DNA of 41,078 nt from Lachnospiraceae bacterium (GCA_016285265.1 JAEEQL010000010.1:1-41078); one strand, 5' to 3'. Positions 33,372-41,078 are shown, counted from the first letter of the stretch. Numbers and translations: made by a program. The notes: a model not told the origin generated them from the sequence alone.

Positions 33372-33821
33372 TTATTTATCTACTTCTTCGGAAGTTCCTT
33401 CTGCGTTGTCGCTGTCATCAAAGAACTCTTCAACGGTCTTTCCGGCTTCCTGAACGGCTTCCTTGGCTGTCTCTGAGAGAGGGGTGAAATCTGCTTCCTC
33501 TTCATTGTCATCCTCGAAATCCTCGAACAGGTCATCGAGATCGTCGGCTCCGGAGAACTTATCCTTTACTTTGGTATATGCCTCTTTGGCACTCTTGGAT
33601 ACCTTGCCTGCGGTGGTCTTGGCAGACTCGGTGAATTTCTTGGCTACCTCTGAAATATCGTCAAGAGAGGTATATGAACGTGAGGGAGCCTCCTGTGCAT
33701 CATCATCTCCGTCGAGAATGATGGGCTCTTCCTTCTTCTGATAATAATAATATGCTGCCGCTGCGGCTACGGTGCCGATAACTGCAGTACCTAACAGGAA
33801 TTTTCCGAATTTTTTACTCAT
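33372..33821 (-). CDS. Small membrane-anchored acidic protein (YtxH-like)
   Basis: 149 residues; ATG after AAAGGAG. It has a short basic start (MSKKFGKF), one membrane helix (LLGTAVIGTVAAAAAYYYY), and then a hydrophilic, coiled-coil-like segment (VAKKFTESAKTTAGKVSKSAKEAYTKVKDKF) followed by a very acidic tail (DDLDDLFEDFEDDNEEEADF). The overall look is that of YtxH/general-stress type proteins, but no specific family match is certain. The function is unknown. It probably forms a single-gene transcript from the promoter at 33869-33896 to the bidirectional terminator. Confidence 0.75.
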   Translation of the reverse strand: MSKKFGKFLLGTAVIGTVAAAAAYYYYQKKEEPIILDGDDDAQEAPSRSYTSLDDISEVAKKFTESAKTTAGKVSKSAKEAYTKVKDKFSGADDLDDLFEDFEDDNEEEADFTPLSETAKEAVQEAGKTVEEFFDDSDNAEGTSEEVDK

Positions 33822-33868
33822 GACAGACTCCTTTCAGAAGTACGAATTCGCTTTTAGGGCGTAAAACC

Positions 33869-33896
33869 ATTTTAATATAAATCTTCCCATTGTAAA
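33869..33896 (-). promoter_or_regulatory. Promoter for the YtxH-like gene
   Basis: On the minus strand, TTTACA (33896-33891), a 16-base spacer and TAAAAT (33874-33869): five of six matches each. The leader is about 40 bases. Confidence 0.5.
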
Positions 33897-34083
33897 AGGG
33901 AAAAATCATTAAGTTTTCATTCAATTCCAACCCGCCGGAGCAGGCATTCGGAAAATGATACGGTGATATGAAGTGATAAGATACAGAAATCCGATCGGGG
34001 ATAATTCCAAAATACCTGCCAGGAATTCGCCGATGAAAATTGACTATTTCGGGCAGGTGGAAGCAGGTGGATGGACATGAAAC

Positions 34084-34127
34084 ATTTAGTAAAATAACAT
34101 ATATTACTATTCTACGTTTAGTAAACG
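34084..34127. promoter_or_regulatory. Twin TTTAGTAAA dyads, candidate operators
   Basis: ATTTAGTAAAAT (34084-34095) and the perfect dyad CGTTTAGTAAACG (34115-34127) share TTTAGTAAA. Their centres are 32 bp apart, about three helical turns, which would place bound proteins on the same DNA face. No adjacent regulator gene. Confidence 0.35.
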
Positions 34128-34274
34128 GATTGCTACTTAACGAAATGATGCTGTGATCAGCCGGATGGAGGGCGGAAGATACCGGGGTAAGTGAACAGTT
34201 CGATCCGGGCCGGCTTTATCAGGTGTGACCGGTGGCAATTTCAGCTCAAAAAAAGAGGAGGGAGGAAGAAATGC

Positions 34275-34302
34275 CCGGAAAGATTTTCCGGAGGCGTTTT
34301 TT
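34275..34302 (+). terminator. Orphan terminator-like hairpin
   Basis: CCGGAAA (34275-34281) / TTTCCGG (34285-34291) with a three-base loop, then AGGCG and six T residues. No rightward gene precedes it, so it may end an unannotated small RNA or be chance. Confidence 0.35.
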
Positions 34303-34339
34303 GGCCCGAAAAATGACATAAAGATTTTATATTGAGTGT

Positions 34340-34455
34340 TGTGTATACAAAAATTTTGTGACGACACTCGTGTTAGTTTTTATGATGTCAATTCTTGTGG
34401 ATAACTTTACCTTGAAATTATAAGCAAAACTCCTATTTTTCCACAGACGTCTGTG
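34340..34455. other. Cluster of DnaA-box-like 9-mers and palindromes
   Basis: TGTGGATAA (34396-34404) is a perfect DnaA box on the minus strand (TTATCCACA). TGTGTATAC (34340-34348) and TTTTCCACA (34437-34445) each differ from a box by one base. Between and around them lie the perfect dyads ACAAAAATTTTGT (34347-34359), ACACTCGTGT (34364-34373) and CACAGACGTCTGTG (34442-34455). Surroundings are AT-rich. Confidence 0.4.
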
Positions 34456-34631
34456 TCATAAAGTGGAAATGTGACAAAAGATTTAGCGGGTAAACTTTCA
34501 AGATAATAGACGGTTGCAAATAAAATGCGAATACTTTATACGATATTATGTCTGCTGACAGGAATGTCAAAATGCTTGCTTATGTTAACCAAACTCCACA
34601 TCCTCCCGTTCCGGAGTTAAAATCCGTACAC

Positions 34632-34671
34632 AAAAAGTCCCCCGCAGGACAGAATCCATCTGCGGGGGACT
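34632..34671 (-). terminator. Terminator of the DUF853 gene
   Basis: A 12-bp stem AGTCCCCCGCAG (34636-34647) / CTGCGGGGGACT (34660-34671) with a 12-base loop; on the minus strand it is followed by five T residues (34636-34632). It lies 20 bases after the gene's stop codon. Confidence 0.88.
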
Positions 34672-34691
34672 TAACAATTAAGGTATTAAGT

Positions 34692-36251
34692 TTATGACTT
34701 AAAGAACACTCCGAGGAAGTTTCTTCCGATGCTCGACCCGATGTTTCCGCCGAGGGTCTTACCGAACTTTCCGCCGATCGCTCCACCCACCGTTTTACCG
34801 ACTTCACGGCCTACGGTTCCGGCTCCGGTCTTGGCTACGCTCTGTGCAGCCTTGGCTGTTTTATAGCTCATGGAGTTCTTGTCGGGCTTGGCGGGTTTTG
34901 CACCCTGGGCGGGAGCAGCTTCCGCCGGTACTCCTGCGGGAACCTCGCCTTCTACAAGGGTCTGATTCCTCTGAAGGAACTCATAAGCCGAATCCCTGTC
35001 GAAATAATCGCTGTATCTGTTAAATAATCCGCTTCCCCTGATCACGCTGTCTCTGGTGTTGTCATCAATGGATCCCATAAGCGAGCAGGGAGGAAGGATC
35101 TTGGTGTTTTCAACCATTGTGGGAACACCCTTTTCATCGAGGACGGATACAAGTGCTTCTCCGGTTCCCAGGGAGAGGAGAGTTTCGTAGGTATCGAATT
35201 CGGGATTGACTACGAAGCTCATGGCAGCTGCCTTGGCTCTCTTTTGCTCTGCGGGAGTGTATGCGTGAAGAGCGTGCTCAATTTTATTACCGAGCTGTGC
35301 CAGGATCTCATCGGGAATGTCCCCGGGGTTCTGCGTTACGAAGAAGATTCCCACACCTTTGGATCTTATGAGCTTGATCACCTGCTCGATCCTGTTCATC
35401 AGGGTCTTGGGTGCGTTATCAAACAGCATGTGTGCTTCATCGAAGAAGAAGACCATCTTGGGCTTGTCGAGGTCGCCGACCTCGGGAAGTGACTCGAAGA
35501 GCTCGCTCATCATCCAGAGAAGGAATGTTGCGTACATATCGGGATGATTGATGAGCTTCTGGCAATCCAGTACCTGAATGGTTCCCTTATCGGAATCCCT
35601 GCGGAGCCAGTCGTTGATATCAAGTGCCGGCTCGCCGAAGAAATACTCGGCTCCTTCGCTCTCTAAGGTCACAAGGGATCTTATTATCGCGTTTACGCTC
35701 TGTCTTGCGATGGTTCCGTATTCGGAAGCGTATTCCTTGGCATGGTCCGCTACGTAATTGAGCATGGACTTAAGATCCTTGGTATCGATCAGCAGCATGT
35801 TGTTGTCATCGGCGATCTTGAAGATCATGGCAAGAACATGGGACTGGGTATCGTTGAGGCCGAGGATCCTTGCGAGAAGAAGAGGACCCATCTCGGAAAT
35901 GGTCGTTCTTAAGGGCATTCCCTTATCGGCATATACATCCCAGAAATTGGTGGGATATGAATCGAAAGCAAATCCCTCATCCTTCAATCCGAATCTCTCG
36001 ATCCTGGCCTGCATATCCTCGGAATCCTTACCGGGCCGGCAAAAGCCCGCCAGATCACCCTTGACATCGGCTAAGAATACGGGAACTCCCATATCGGAAA
36101 AGCTTTCGGCAAGGACCTTCAGGGTGATGGTCTTACCCGTTCCGGTAGCTCCGCAGATCATACCGTGGCGGTTGGCCATCTTGGGATAGATGCAGATCTT
36201 CTTGTCTCCGCTCTTTCCCAGAAAAATAGTTCCGGACTGCTTATCGTACAT
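34692..36251 (-). CDS. DUF853 / HerA-like ATPase
   Basis: 519 residues; ATG after GAGGAGGACAGG. A cytoplasmic P-loop ATPase of the HerA/FtsK superfamily, DUF853 branch. Walker A GATGTGKT lies near residue 35, an ADVKGDLAGF strand follows near 60, Walker B with MVFFFDEAHMLFDN lies near 270, and a sensor-like FFVTQNPGDIPDEILAQLGN segment near 305, as in the family. The C-terminal 70 residues (after SMSYKTAKAAQSVAK) form a Gly/Lys-rich, weakly amphipathic stretch repeated in GREVGKTVGGAIGGKFGKTLGG, common to DUF853 members. The cellular role is not established; helicase or DNA-translocase activity is only inferred from the superfamily. It forms a single-gene transcript. Confidence 0.88.
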   Translation of the reverse strand: MYDKQSGTIFLGKSGDKKICIYPKMANRHGMICGATGTGKTITLKVLAESFSDMGVPVFLADVKGDLAGFCRPGKDSEDMQARIERFGLKDEGFAFDSYPTNFWDVYADKGMPLRTTISEMGPLLLARILGLNDTQSHVLAMIFKIADDNNMLLIDTKDLKSMLNYVADHAKEYASEYGTIARQSVNAIIRSLVTLESEGAEYFFGEPALDINDWLRRDSDKGTIQVLDCQKLINHPDMYATFLLWMMSELFESLPEVGDLDKPKMVFFFDEAHMLFDNAPKTLMNRIEQVIKLIRSKGVGIFFVTQNPGDIPDEILAQLGNKIEHALHAYTPAEQKRAKAAAMSFVVNPEFDTYETLLSLGTGEALVSVLDEKGVPTMVENTKILPPCSLMGSIDDNTRDSVIRGSGLFNRYSDYFDRDSAYEFLQRNQTLVEGEVPAGVPAEAAPAQGAKPAKPDKNSMSYKTAKAAQSVAKTGAGTVGREVGKTVGGAIGGKFGKTLGGNIGSSIGRNFLGVFFKS

Positions 36252-36299
36252 TTCCTGTCCTCCTCATATTTAATAATATGCGTTATAAAAATAGGATCC

Positions 36300-36317
36300 A
36301 TGCCGGTTTCGCGGCAT
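36300..36317 (-). terminator. Weak terminator-like hairpin after the ABC exporter
   Basis: ATGCCG (36300-36305) / CGGCAT (36312-36317) with a six-base loop lies just after the exporter's stop on the minus strand; a TATTTTTAT run follows about eight bases further on. The gap before the T-run makes it doubtful. Confidence 0.35.
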
Positions 36318-36333
36318 ATCCACTATAAATAAC

Positions 36334-38238
36334 TTACGCAATCGAATTGCCGGTATAGAGGGTGTAGTACCTTCCCTTAAGGTCAATGAGCTGGTCGTGG
36401 GTTCCCCTCTCGATGATCCTTCCCTGCTCCATTACCATTATACAGTCGGCGTTCCGGACTGTCGAAAGCCTGTGTGCGATGACGAAGGAGGTTCTTCCCT
36501 TCATCAGTTTATCCATGCCTTCCTGGACAATCCTTTCCGTTCTGGTATCTATTGAGCTGGTTGCTTCGTCGAGTATCAGGACGGGAGGATCGGCGATAGC
36601 TGCTCTTGCAATGGCAAGAAGCTGTCTCTGACCCTGGGAAAGGCTTGCGCCGTTACCGGTGAGCATGGTGTTGTAACCGTCAGGGAGCTTGGAGATGAAT
36701 TCGTCCGCATTGGCCAGTTTTGCGGCAGCGACGACTTCCTCGTCCGTGGCGTTCAGTTTTCCATAACGTATGTTATCAGCAATCGTACCCGTGAAAAGAT
36801 TGGTTTCCTGAAGTACTATTCCAAGCGACCTTCTCAGATCCGCCTTGACGATCTTGTTGACATTGATGCCGTCGTATCTGATCTTGCCGTCCTGGATGTC
36901 GTAGAAGCGGTTGATCAGGTTGGTGATGGTGGTCTTACCTGCACCGGTGGATCCTACGAAGGCGATCTTCTGACCGGGCTTGGCCTCCAGCTTAATGTCG
37001 TGAAGCACCATCTTTTCATCGGTGTATCCGAAATCCACGCCGTCGAAGACCACATTTCCTTCAAGCGGCTTGTAGTCCGTAGTTCCTTCCGCCTTGTGGA
37101 AATGCTTCCAGGCCCACATTCCGGTGTGCTCGGAGGTTTCCTCCAGCTTTCCTCCGAAGGTTTTCTTCGCATTTACAAGTGTAACATATCCTTCGTCGGT
37201 CTCGGGCTTCTCATCCATAAGTGCGAATATTCTCTCTGCGCCGGCCATTGCCATGACGATGGAATTGAACTGCTGTGCCACCTGCGCGATGGGCATGTTG
37301 AAGCTTCTGTTAAGGCTGAGGAATGAAGCGACCGCTCCGACCGTAAGAGGGGTCTTTATAGCTAAAATACCACCTGTTATTGCACAGAGCACATAGCTAA
37401 GGTTTCCTAGCTGGGCACTTATGGGACCCAGGGCGTTGGCATATGTATTGGCCTTGGAGGAAGCATCAAAGAGCTCTTCATTAAGCTCCTTAAACTGCTG
37501 CATACCCACCTCTTCATGGCAGAATACCTTGACCACCTTCTGACCTGTGATCATTTCCTCTATGAAACCGTTGACGGTACCGAGCTGTTTCTGCTGGCGT
37601 GCAAAATGCTTTCCGCTGTTTTTGGCCGCAAATCCGGTGCAGAACATCATGACTCCAACCATAACAATTGTTACCAATGTCATGACCGGGCTGAGTACGA
37701 TCATGGAGATCAGCACGGATATGATGGTGATCACCGAGTTGATGCACTGGGGTATGCTCTGGGATATCATCTGTCTCATGGTATCTATATCGTTTGTATA
37801 GACGGACATGATATCTCCGTTTGTATGTGTATCGAAGTACCTGATGGGCAGCTTTTCCATTTTTTCGAAAAGCTCGTTCCTTAAGGTCTGCATCGTTCCC
37901 TGCGTGATCGTGATCAGGAGCTTCTGCTGGGTAAAGTTGGCAACTATTCCCAGAGCATAGAAGCAGGCTACCCTGGTTATGGCCCTTGCAAGGGGACCGT
38001 AATCCGGCAGAGTATTGGGATTAAGCAGATAGGGTGTGATGTACTTGTCTATCAGCTCCTTCATGAAAAGAGTTCCCTGAAGGCTGCTGGCGACGGTTAT
38101 GATTATGCATACAAAAACAACGGCGTAGTGTATGTAATAGGTTTTAAGTACATACCCCATTATCCTTTTGAACATCTTACCGGGATCCTTGGCTTTGGGC
38201 CCCGGCCTTCCGAGTGAATTTCTTCCGGGTCCTGGCAT
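36334..38238 (-). CDS. ABC exporter half-transporter, consensus ATP site (TM288-like)
   Basis: 634 residues; the ATG abuts the partner's stop (TAAATG). A short Pro/Gly/Lys N-terminal extension precedes a six-helix exporter domain (residues about 30-330). A longer linker than usual (about 335-395, containing HTGMWAWKHFHKAEG) leads to the nucleotide-binding domain: Walker A GSTGAGKTT near 430, Q-loop VLQETNLF, signature LSQGQRQLLAIARA, Walker B LILDEATSSID with the catalytic Glu, and switch His in IAHRLST. It pairs with the protein at 38239-39990, whose site is degenerate. Together they resemble TM287/288-type heterodimeric multidrug or lipid exporters. The substrate is unknown. Confidence 0.92.
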   Translation of the reverse strand: MPGPGRNSLGRPGPKAKDPGKMFKRIMGYVLKTYYIHYAVVFVCIIITVASSLQGTLFMKELIDKYITPYLLNPNTLPDYGPLARAITRVACFYALGIVANFTQQKLLITITQGTMQTLRNELFEKMEKLPIRYFDTHTNGDIMSVYTNDIDTMRQMISQSIPQCINSVITIISVLISMIVLSPVMTLVTIVMVGVMMFCTGFAAKNSGKHFARQQKQLGTVNGFIEEMITGQKVVKVFCHEEVGMQQFKELNEELFDASSKANTYANALGPISAQLGNLSYVLCAITGGILAIKTPLTVGAVASFLSLNRSFNMPIAQVAQQFNSIVMAMAGAERIFALMDEKPETDEGYVTLVNAKKTFGGKLEETSEHTGMWAWKHFHKAEGTTDYKPLEGNVVFDGVDFGYTDEKMVLHDIKLEAKPGQKIAFVGSTGAGKTTITNLINRFYDIQDGKIRYDGINVNKIVKADLRRSLGIVLQETNLFTGTIADNIRYGKLNATDEEVVAAAKLANADEFISKLPDGYNTMLTGNGASLSQGQRQLLAIARAAIADPPVLILDEATSSIDTRTERIVQEGMDKLMKGRTSFVIAHRLSTVRNADCIMVMEQGRIIERGTHDQLIDLKGRYYTLYTGNSIA

Positions 38239-39990
38239 TTAATCCACCTCCGTTTCATCGAAGTCTCCGGACCCGCCTGTCTGGGATTCGTATACTTCAC
38301 GATAGATCTCGTTTCTTTCAAGTAATTCTTCATGGGTTCCGATATCGGAGATCCGTCCGTTATCCAGGACGATGATCCTGTCCGCATCGGAGATACTCGA
38401 GATCCTCTGGGCGATGATGAACTTGGTCACGCCGGGGATCTCATTTCTGAAGGCGCTCCGTATCCTGGCATCGGTTGCCGTATCCACTGCGCTGGTGGAA
38501 TCGTCGAGTATGAGGATCTTGGGATCCTTAAGAAGCGCTCTGGCTATGCACAGTCTTTGCTTCTGACCGCCGGAAACATTGCTTCCGCCGTGCTCTATAT
38601 AGGTATTGTATCCGTCCGGCATATTCGAAACAAATTCATCGGCGCAGGCCATAACGCAGGCCTTTCTGCATTCTTCCTCGGTCGCATCAGGCTTGCCCCA
38701 GCGAAGGTTCTCAAGGACCGTTCCGGAAAAGAGCTGGTTTTTCTGGAGCACCACGGAAACGGAATTTCTGAGGGTTTCCAGGTCGTATTCGCGAACATCG
38801 ATGCCGCCGACACTCACGCTTCCTTCCGTTACGTCATAGAGTCTGCTGATAAGGCTGACCAGGGTTGTTTTCGACGATCCCGTGGCACCCATGATGCCTA
38901 TGGTCTCGCCGGATTTTATTTCGATATTGATATTTTCCAGTACTTCTTTTCCGCCCTGATCGTGATTATATGCAAAGGAAACATTCTCGAACCGTACGGA
39001 TCCGTCCTTTACCTCATAAACGGGTTTATCCGGATTCTTAAGATCGGGCTCTTCGCTGAGAACTTCCGCGATACGCTCGCCGCTGGCTGTACTCATGCTT
39101 ATCATTACGAAGACCATCGAGAGCATCATCAGGCTCATGAGGATGTTCATACAATAGGTAAGAAGGCTCATGAGCTCTCCGGTGGTCAGATCGCCGACGC
39201 TGATCATCCTTGCACCTATCCAGCTGATGGTAAGGATACATGTGTAGACGGTCGCGGACATGATCGGGAAGCTTATGACGACCCTGCTCTCTGCCTTGCA
39301 GAAGATCTTGTAAATGGCTTCCGAAGCTTTCCTGAAGCGGTTTATCTGCTCGTCTTCGCGGACATATGCCTTGACAACCCTGATCGCATTTACGTTCTCC
39401 TGAACCGATTCGTTGAGGGCATCGTACTTGGGGAATGCCTGCCTGAACGTCTTGTTGGCTCCCGACACTATGATGGTAGCCACTATTGCGAGGAAGATGA
39501 CAGCGATCAGATATACCCTTGCGATACGGGCATTGATGTAAAAGGCCATGCACATGGCAACGATCAGGGACGCAGGTGCCCTCATCGCCATTCTCAGTAT
39601 CATGTGATATGCGTTCTGGATGTTGGTGACATCGGTGGTGAGCCTGGTTACCAGACTGGAAGTTGAGAATCTGTCAATATTGGAGAAAGAGAAGGTCTGT
39701 ATCTTGTCATACATGGCCTTCCTTAAGTTCTTGGCAAGTCCCGTGGAGGCTATGGCGCCGAATTTTCCGCCCATCAGTCCTCCGATGAATCCGATCACCG
39801 CTGCAATGACCATATAGAGTCCGACCTTTACTATATGGTTCATGTTGCCGGCATACACGCCGTCATCGATAATGGAAGCCATAAGGTAGGGAACGATCAT
39901 TTCCATGGCAACTTCCAATATCATAAAGACGGGCGTGATAATGGAATGCCATTTGTATTCCCTGACTTCCGAAAGAATTTTCTTAACCAT
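38239..39990 (-). CDS. ABC exporter half-transporter, degenerate ATP site (TM287-like)
   Basis: 583 residues; ATG after AAAGGAAC. Six membrane helices fill residues 1-310, with the start EYKWHSIITPVFMILEVAMEMIVPYLMASIIDDG typical of this subfamily. In the nucleotide-binding domain (about 335-570) Walker A is GATGSSKTT, the signature VSGGQKQRLCIARAL is intact, but Walker B reads LILDDSTSAVD (catalytic Glu replaced by Asp) and the switch His is Gln (IIAQRISS). These two changes are the known signature of the degenerate-site subunit in heterodimeric exporters such as TM287. It is the first gene of the two-gene operon and is preceded by two near-consensus promoters. Confidence 0.93.
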   Translation of the reverse strand: MVKKILSEVREYKWHSIITPVFMILEVAMEMIVPYLMASIIDDGVYAGNMNHIVKVGLYMVIAAVIGFIGGLMGGKFGAIASTGLAKNLRKAMYDKIQTFSFSNIDRFSTSSLVTRLTTDVTNIQNAYHMILRMAMRAPASLIVAMCMAFYINARIARVYLIAVIFLAIVATIIVSGANKTFRQAFPKYDALNESVQENVNAIRVVKAYVREDEQINRFRKASEAIYKIFCKAESRVVISFPIMSATVYTCILTISWIGARMISVGDLTTGELMSLLTYCMNILMSLMMLSMVFVMISMSTASGERIAEVLSEEPDLKNPDKPVYEVKDGSVRFENVSFAYNHDQGGKEVLENINIEIKSGETIGIMGATGSSKTTLVSLISRLYDVTEGSVSVGGIDVREYDLETLRNSVSVVLQKNQLFSGTVLENLRWGKPDATEEECRKACVMACADEFVSNMPDGYNTYIEHGGSNVSGGQKQRLCIARALLKDPKILILDDSTSAVDTATDARIRSAFRNEIPGVTKFIIAQRISSISDADRIIVLDNGRISDIGTHEELLERNEIYREVYESQTGGSGDFDETEVD

Positions 39991-40025
39991 TTCAGTGTTC
40001 CTTTATCTGTAATCCTAACTCTTTA

Positions 40026-40053
40026 ATTATAGAATATGAGATTTTCAAGTCAA
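40026..40053 (-). promoter_or_regulatory. Exporter promoter P1 (proximal)
   Basis: On the minus strand, TTGACT (40053-40048), a 16-base spacer and a perfect TATAAT (40031-40026). The leader would be about 30 bases to ATG 39990. Confidence 0.7.
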
Positions 40054-40079
40054 TAAATCAATCGGGTATATTTCGACAA

Positions 40080-40108
40080 ATTATATCTGATACAACATAA
40101 AAAGTCAA
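40080..40108 (-). promoter_or_regulatory. Exporter promoter P2 (distal)
   Basis: On the minus strand, TTGACT (40108-40103), a 17-base spacer and a perfect TATAAT (40085-40080). The -35 is identical to that of P1, 55 bases away. The leader would be about 83 bases. Confidence 0.65.
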
Positions 40109-40120
40109 AAACAATTGTTT
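40109..40120. promoter_or_regulatory. 12-bp perfect palindrome, candidate operator
   Basis: AAACAATTGTTT directly abuts the upstream end of the P2 -35 hexamer. Such AT-rich dyads next to exporter promoters are often bound by MarR-type repressors, but no regulator gene is in the window. Confidence 0.4.
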
Positions 40121-40226
40121 CCCGAGCGATCCGAAAGGTACGGTGATGACGGATTTATGGTAGAATAAAACATATGGAAAGCCGCACTTTCAGTGAGGCA
40201 TCAAAGCAGCTTTTGGGGAGGGAAAT

Positions 40227-41078
40227 ATGACGTATTCCGATACGGCCGGTCTGTGGAAAGAAAATCTGGAAAAGGAAGACCCGCTTTATGCCGAGCTTCT
40301 TTCGGTTAAGGATGATAATGATCTTGAGGACAGGTTCTATAAGGATCTTTCCTTCGGAACCGCGGGCCTTCGCGGCAAAGTGGGCGTCGGAACAAACCGC
40401 ATGAACCGCTTTACCGTCGGACGTGCGGCACAGGGCATTGCGGATTATATAGTTCGGAAAGGAGAGGATGCCTGCAAAAAGGGTGTTGTGATCGCACACG
40501 ACCCCAGGCATTTCAGCGCCGAGTTTTCGAAGATGACCGCCCTGATCCTTGCCGAGAACGGCATAAGGGCTTATACGTTTCCTTCACTTCGCCCAACTCC
40601 CGAGCTTGCTTTTATGATAAGGCATCTCGGCTGCGTATCGGGCATCAACATCACCGCATCGCACAACCCCAGGGAATATAACGGCTTCAAGGCTTACTGG
40701 GAGGACGGCTGTCAGGTCAGCTCCTCCGTTGCCGACGGAATGACAGAGTGCATCGAGGCCGTGGATTATTTTACCGGAATAAAAGGAATGAGGATGCTTG
40801 ACGGCTCACTCGATGAAGCATATGAGAAGGCTGTATCCGAGGATCTGATAATCGTCCTTTCCGAGGAATATGACCGTAAATATCTCGACAGGATCGAAAG
40901 CCTTGCAATACATAAGGGAAAGGAACTCGACCTGTCCATTCCGATTGTCTATACCCCCCTCAACGGTGCGGGAAGCATTCCTTTCATGACCGTAATGAAG
41001 GACAGGGGATTTACGAATGTTTCCATCGTCGAAGAGCAGCGTGATCCCGACCCGGATTTTACCACCGTAGGATATCCC
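40227..41078 (+). CDS. Phosphoglucomutase/phosphomannomutase, partial (3' end outside window)
   Basis: The first 284 codons of an alpha-D-phosphohexomutase; the frame is open to the last base. ATG 40227 follows a strong GGGGAGGG. The N-terminal region holds FGTAGLRGKVGVGTNRMNRFTVGRA, the early substrate-site segment of the PgcA-type enzymes, and the active-site serine motif ITASHNPREYNGFKAYWEDG near residue 146. The end of the readable part, IPIVYTPLNGAGS, begins domain 2. The family interconverts hexose 1- and 6-phosphates for glycogen, cell-wall and exopolysaccharide precursors. The metal-binding loop and the C-terminal domain lie beyond the window. It is divergent from the ABC exporter; no convincing promoter was seen. 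Confidence 0.9.
   Translation, partial: MTYSDTAGLWKENLEKEDPLYAELLSVKDDNDLEDRFYKDLSFGTAGLRGKVGVGTNRMNRFTVGRAAQGIADYIVRKGEDACKKGVVIAHDPRHFSAEFSKMTALILAENGIRAYTFPSLRPTPELAFMIRHLGCVSGINITASHNPREYNGFKAYWEDGCQVSSSVADGMTECIEAVDYFTGIKGMRMLDGSLDEAYEKAVSEDLIIVLSEEYDRKYLDRIESLAIHKGKELDLSIPIVYTPLNGAGSIPFMTVMKDRGFTNVSIVEEQRDPDPDFTTVGYP

Larger units (their letters stand above)
33822..34679. other. Gene-poor 860-bp stretch with DnaA-box-like sites and dyads
   Basis: No convincing gene on either strand; the leftward frames at 34137-34367 and 34580-34807 lack ribosome sites and look like chance. The stretch contains a possible pseudoknot (34003-34058), twin 13-bp dyads (34084-34127), an orphan rightward terminator-like hairpin (34275-34302), a cluster of DnaA-box-like sites and perfect palindromes (34340-34455) and the terminator of the DUF853 gene (34632-34671). 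Base composition changes from moderately GC-rich on the left to AT-rich after 34300. Confidence 0.6.

Noticed and set aside
34198-34206. GTTCGATCC-like T-loop motif suggesting a tRNA
   Set aside because: The flanking bases do not form a T-stem and no acceptor or anticodon arms can be drawn.
34340-34455. The replication origin of the chromosome (oriC)
   Set aside because: There are only three box-like sites, and dnaA, dnaN, recF or gyrase genes are not nearby, so it is reported only as an origin-like cluster.
38332-39666. A 444-codon rightward frame opposite the degenerate-site ABC exporter gene
   Set aside because: The protein is His/Asp/Gly-biased, as expected from the complement of this gene's codons, and the exporter on the other strand is certain.

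Overview
The window looks like the chromosome of an anaerobic, Gram-positive clostridial bacterium, most likely a Lachnospiraceae relative (Butyrivibrio-like). This is inferred from several genes: LL-diaminopimelate aminotransferase (DapL), a glutaminyl-tRNA synthetase, a DUF6106-type membrane protein, a PurH reduced to its AICAR formyltransferase half and paired with a PurO-type IMP cyclohydrolase, a DUF853 HerA-like ATPase and large GGDEF/EAL proteins. No rRNA, tRNA, CRISPR array, prophage or insertion sequence was recognised.

Layout. 1-7.2 kb: dapL, a 1604-residue secreted protein with InlB-like repeats and an ALK/LTK-like glycine-rich domain, and a secreted beta-propeller-like protein. 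7.2-17.5 kb: an envelope gene set that I consider the most interesting part. Two leftward genes (zinc-ribbon membrane protein, membrane-anchored metallophosphoesterase) diverge from a rightward run (ABC ATPase, Ala/Gln-rich membrane protein, two ABC-2 permeases, and a second zinc-ribbon membrane protein). The divergent promoters share one palindromic -35 hexamer. Four of these proteins have the same plan: a low-complexity, repeat-rich cytoplasmic tail (two with zinc ribbons), one membrane segment, and a large extracellular domain. 17.6-19.8 kb: a DUF6106-like protein and guaB.

19.8-25.9 kb: an MBOAT acyltransferase plus SGNH-like partner (glycan O-acetylation), followed by a GAF-PAS-GGDEF-EAL c-di-GMP enzyme that shares a probable transcript with PurO. 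26-33.3 kb: two small membrane proteins, then purH, glnS, a DUF2225 protein and a PAS-EAL protein with a dead GGDEF, ending at a bidirectional terminator.

33.4-40 kb, leftward: a small YtxH-like protein, an 860-bp gene-poor stretch with DnaA-box-like sites and several dyads, a DUF853 ATPase, and a heterodimeric ABC exporter with one degenerate ATP site. At the right edge a rightward phosphoglucomutase/phosphomannomutase gene runs out of the window.

Functional links: purine synthesis (PurH, PurO, GuaB) is spread among c-di-GMP genes. Cell-envelope export and modification genes dominate the rest. All functional statements rest on reading motifs by eye. No database search was possible.
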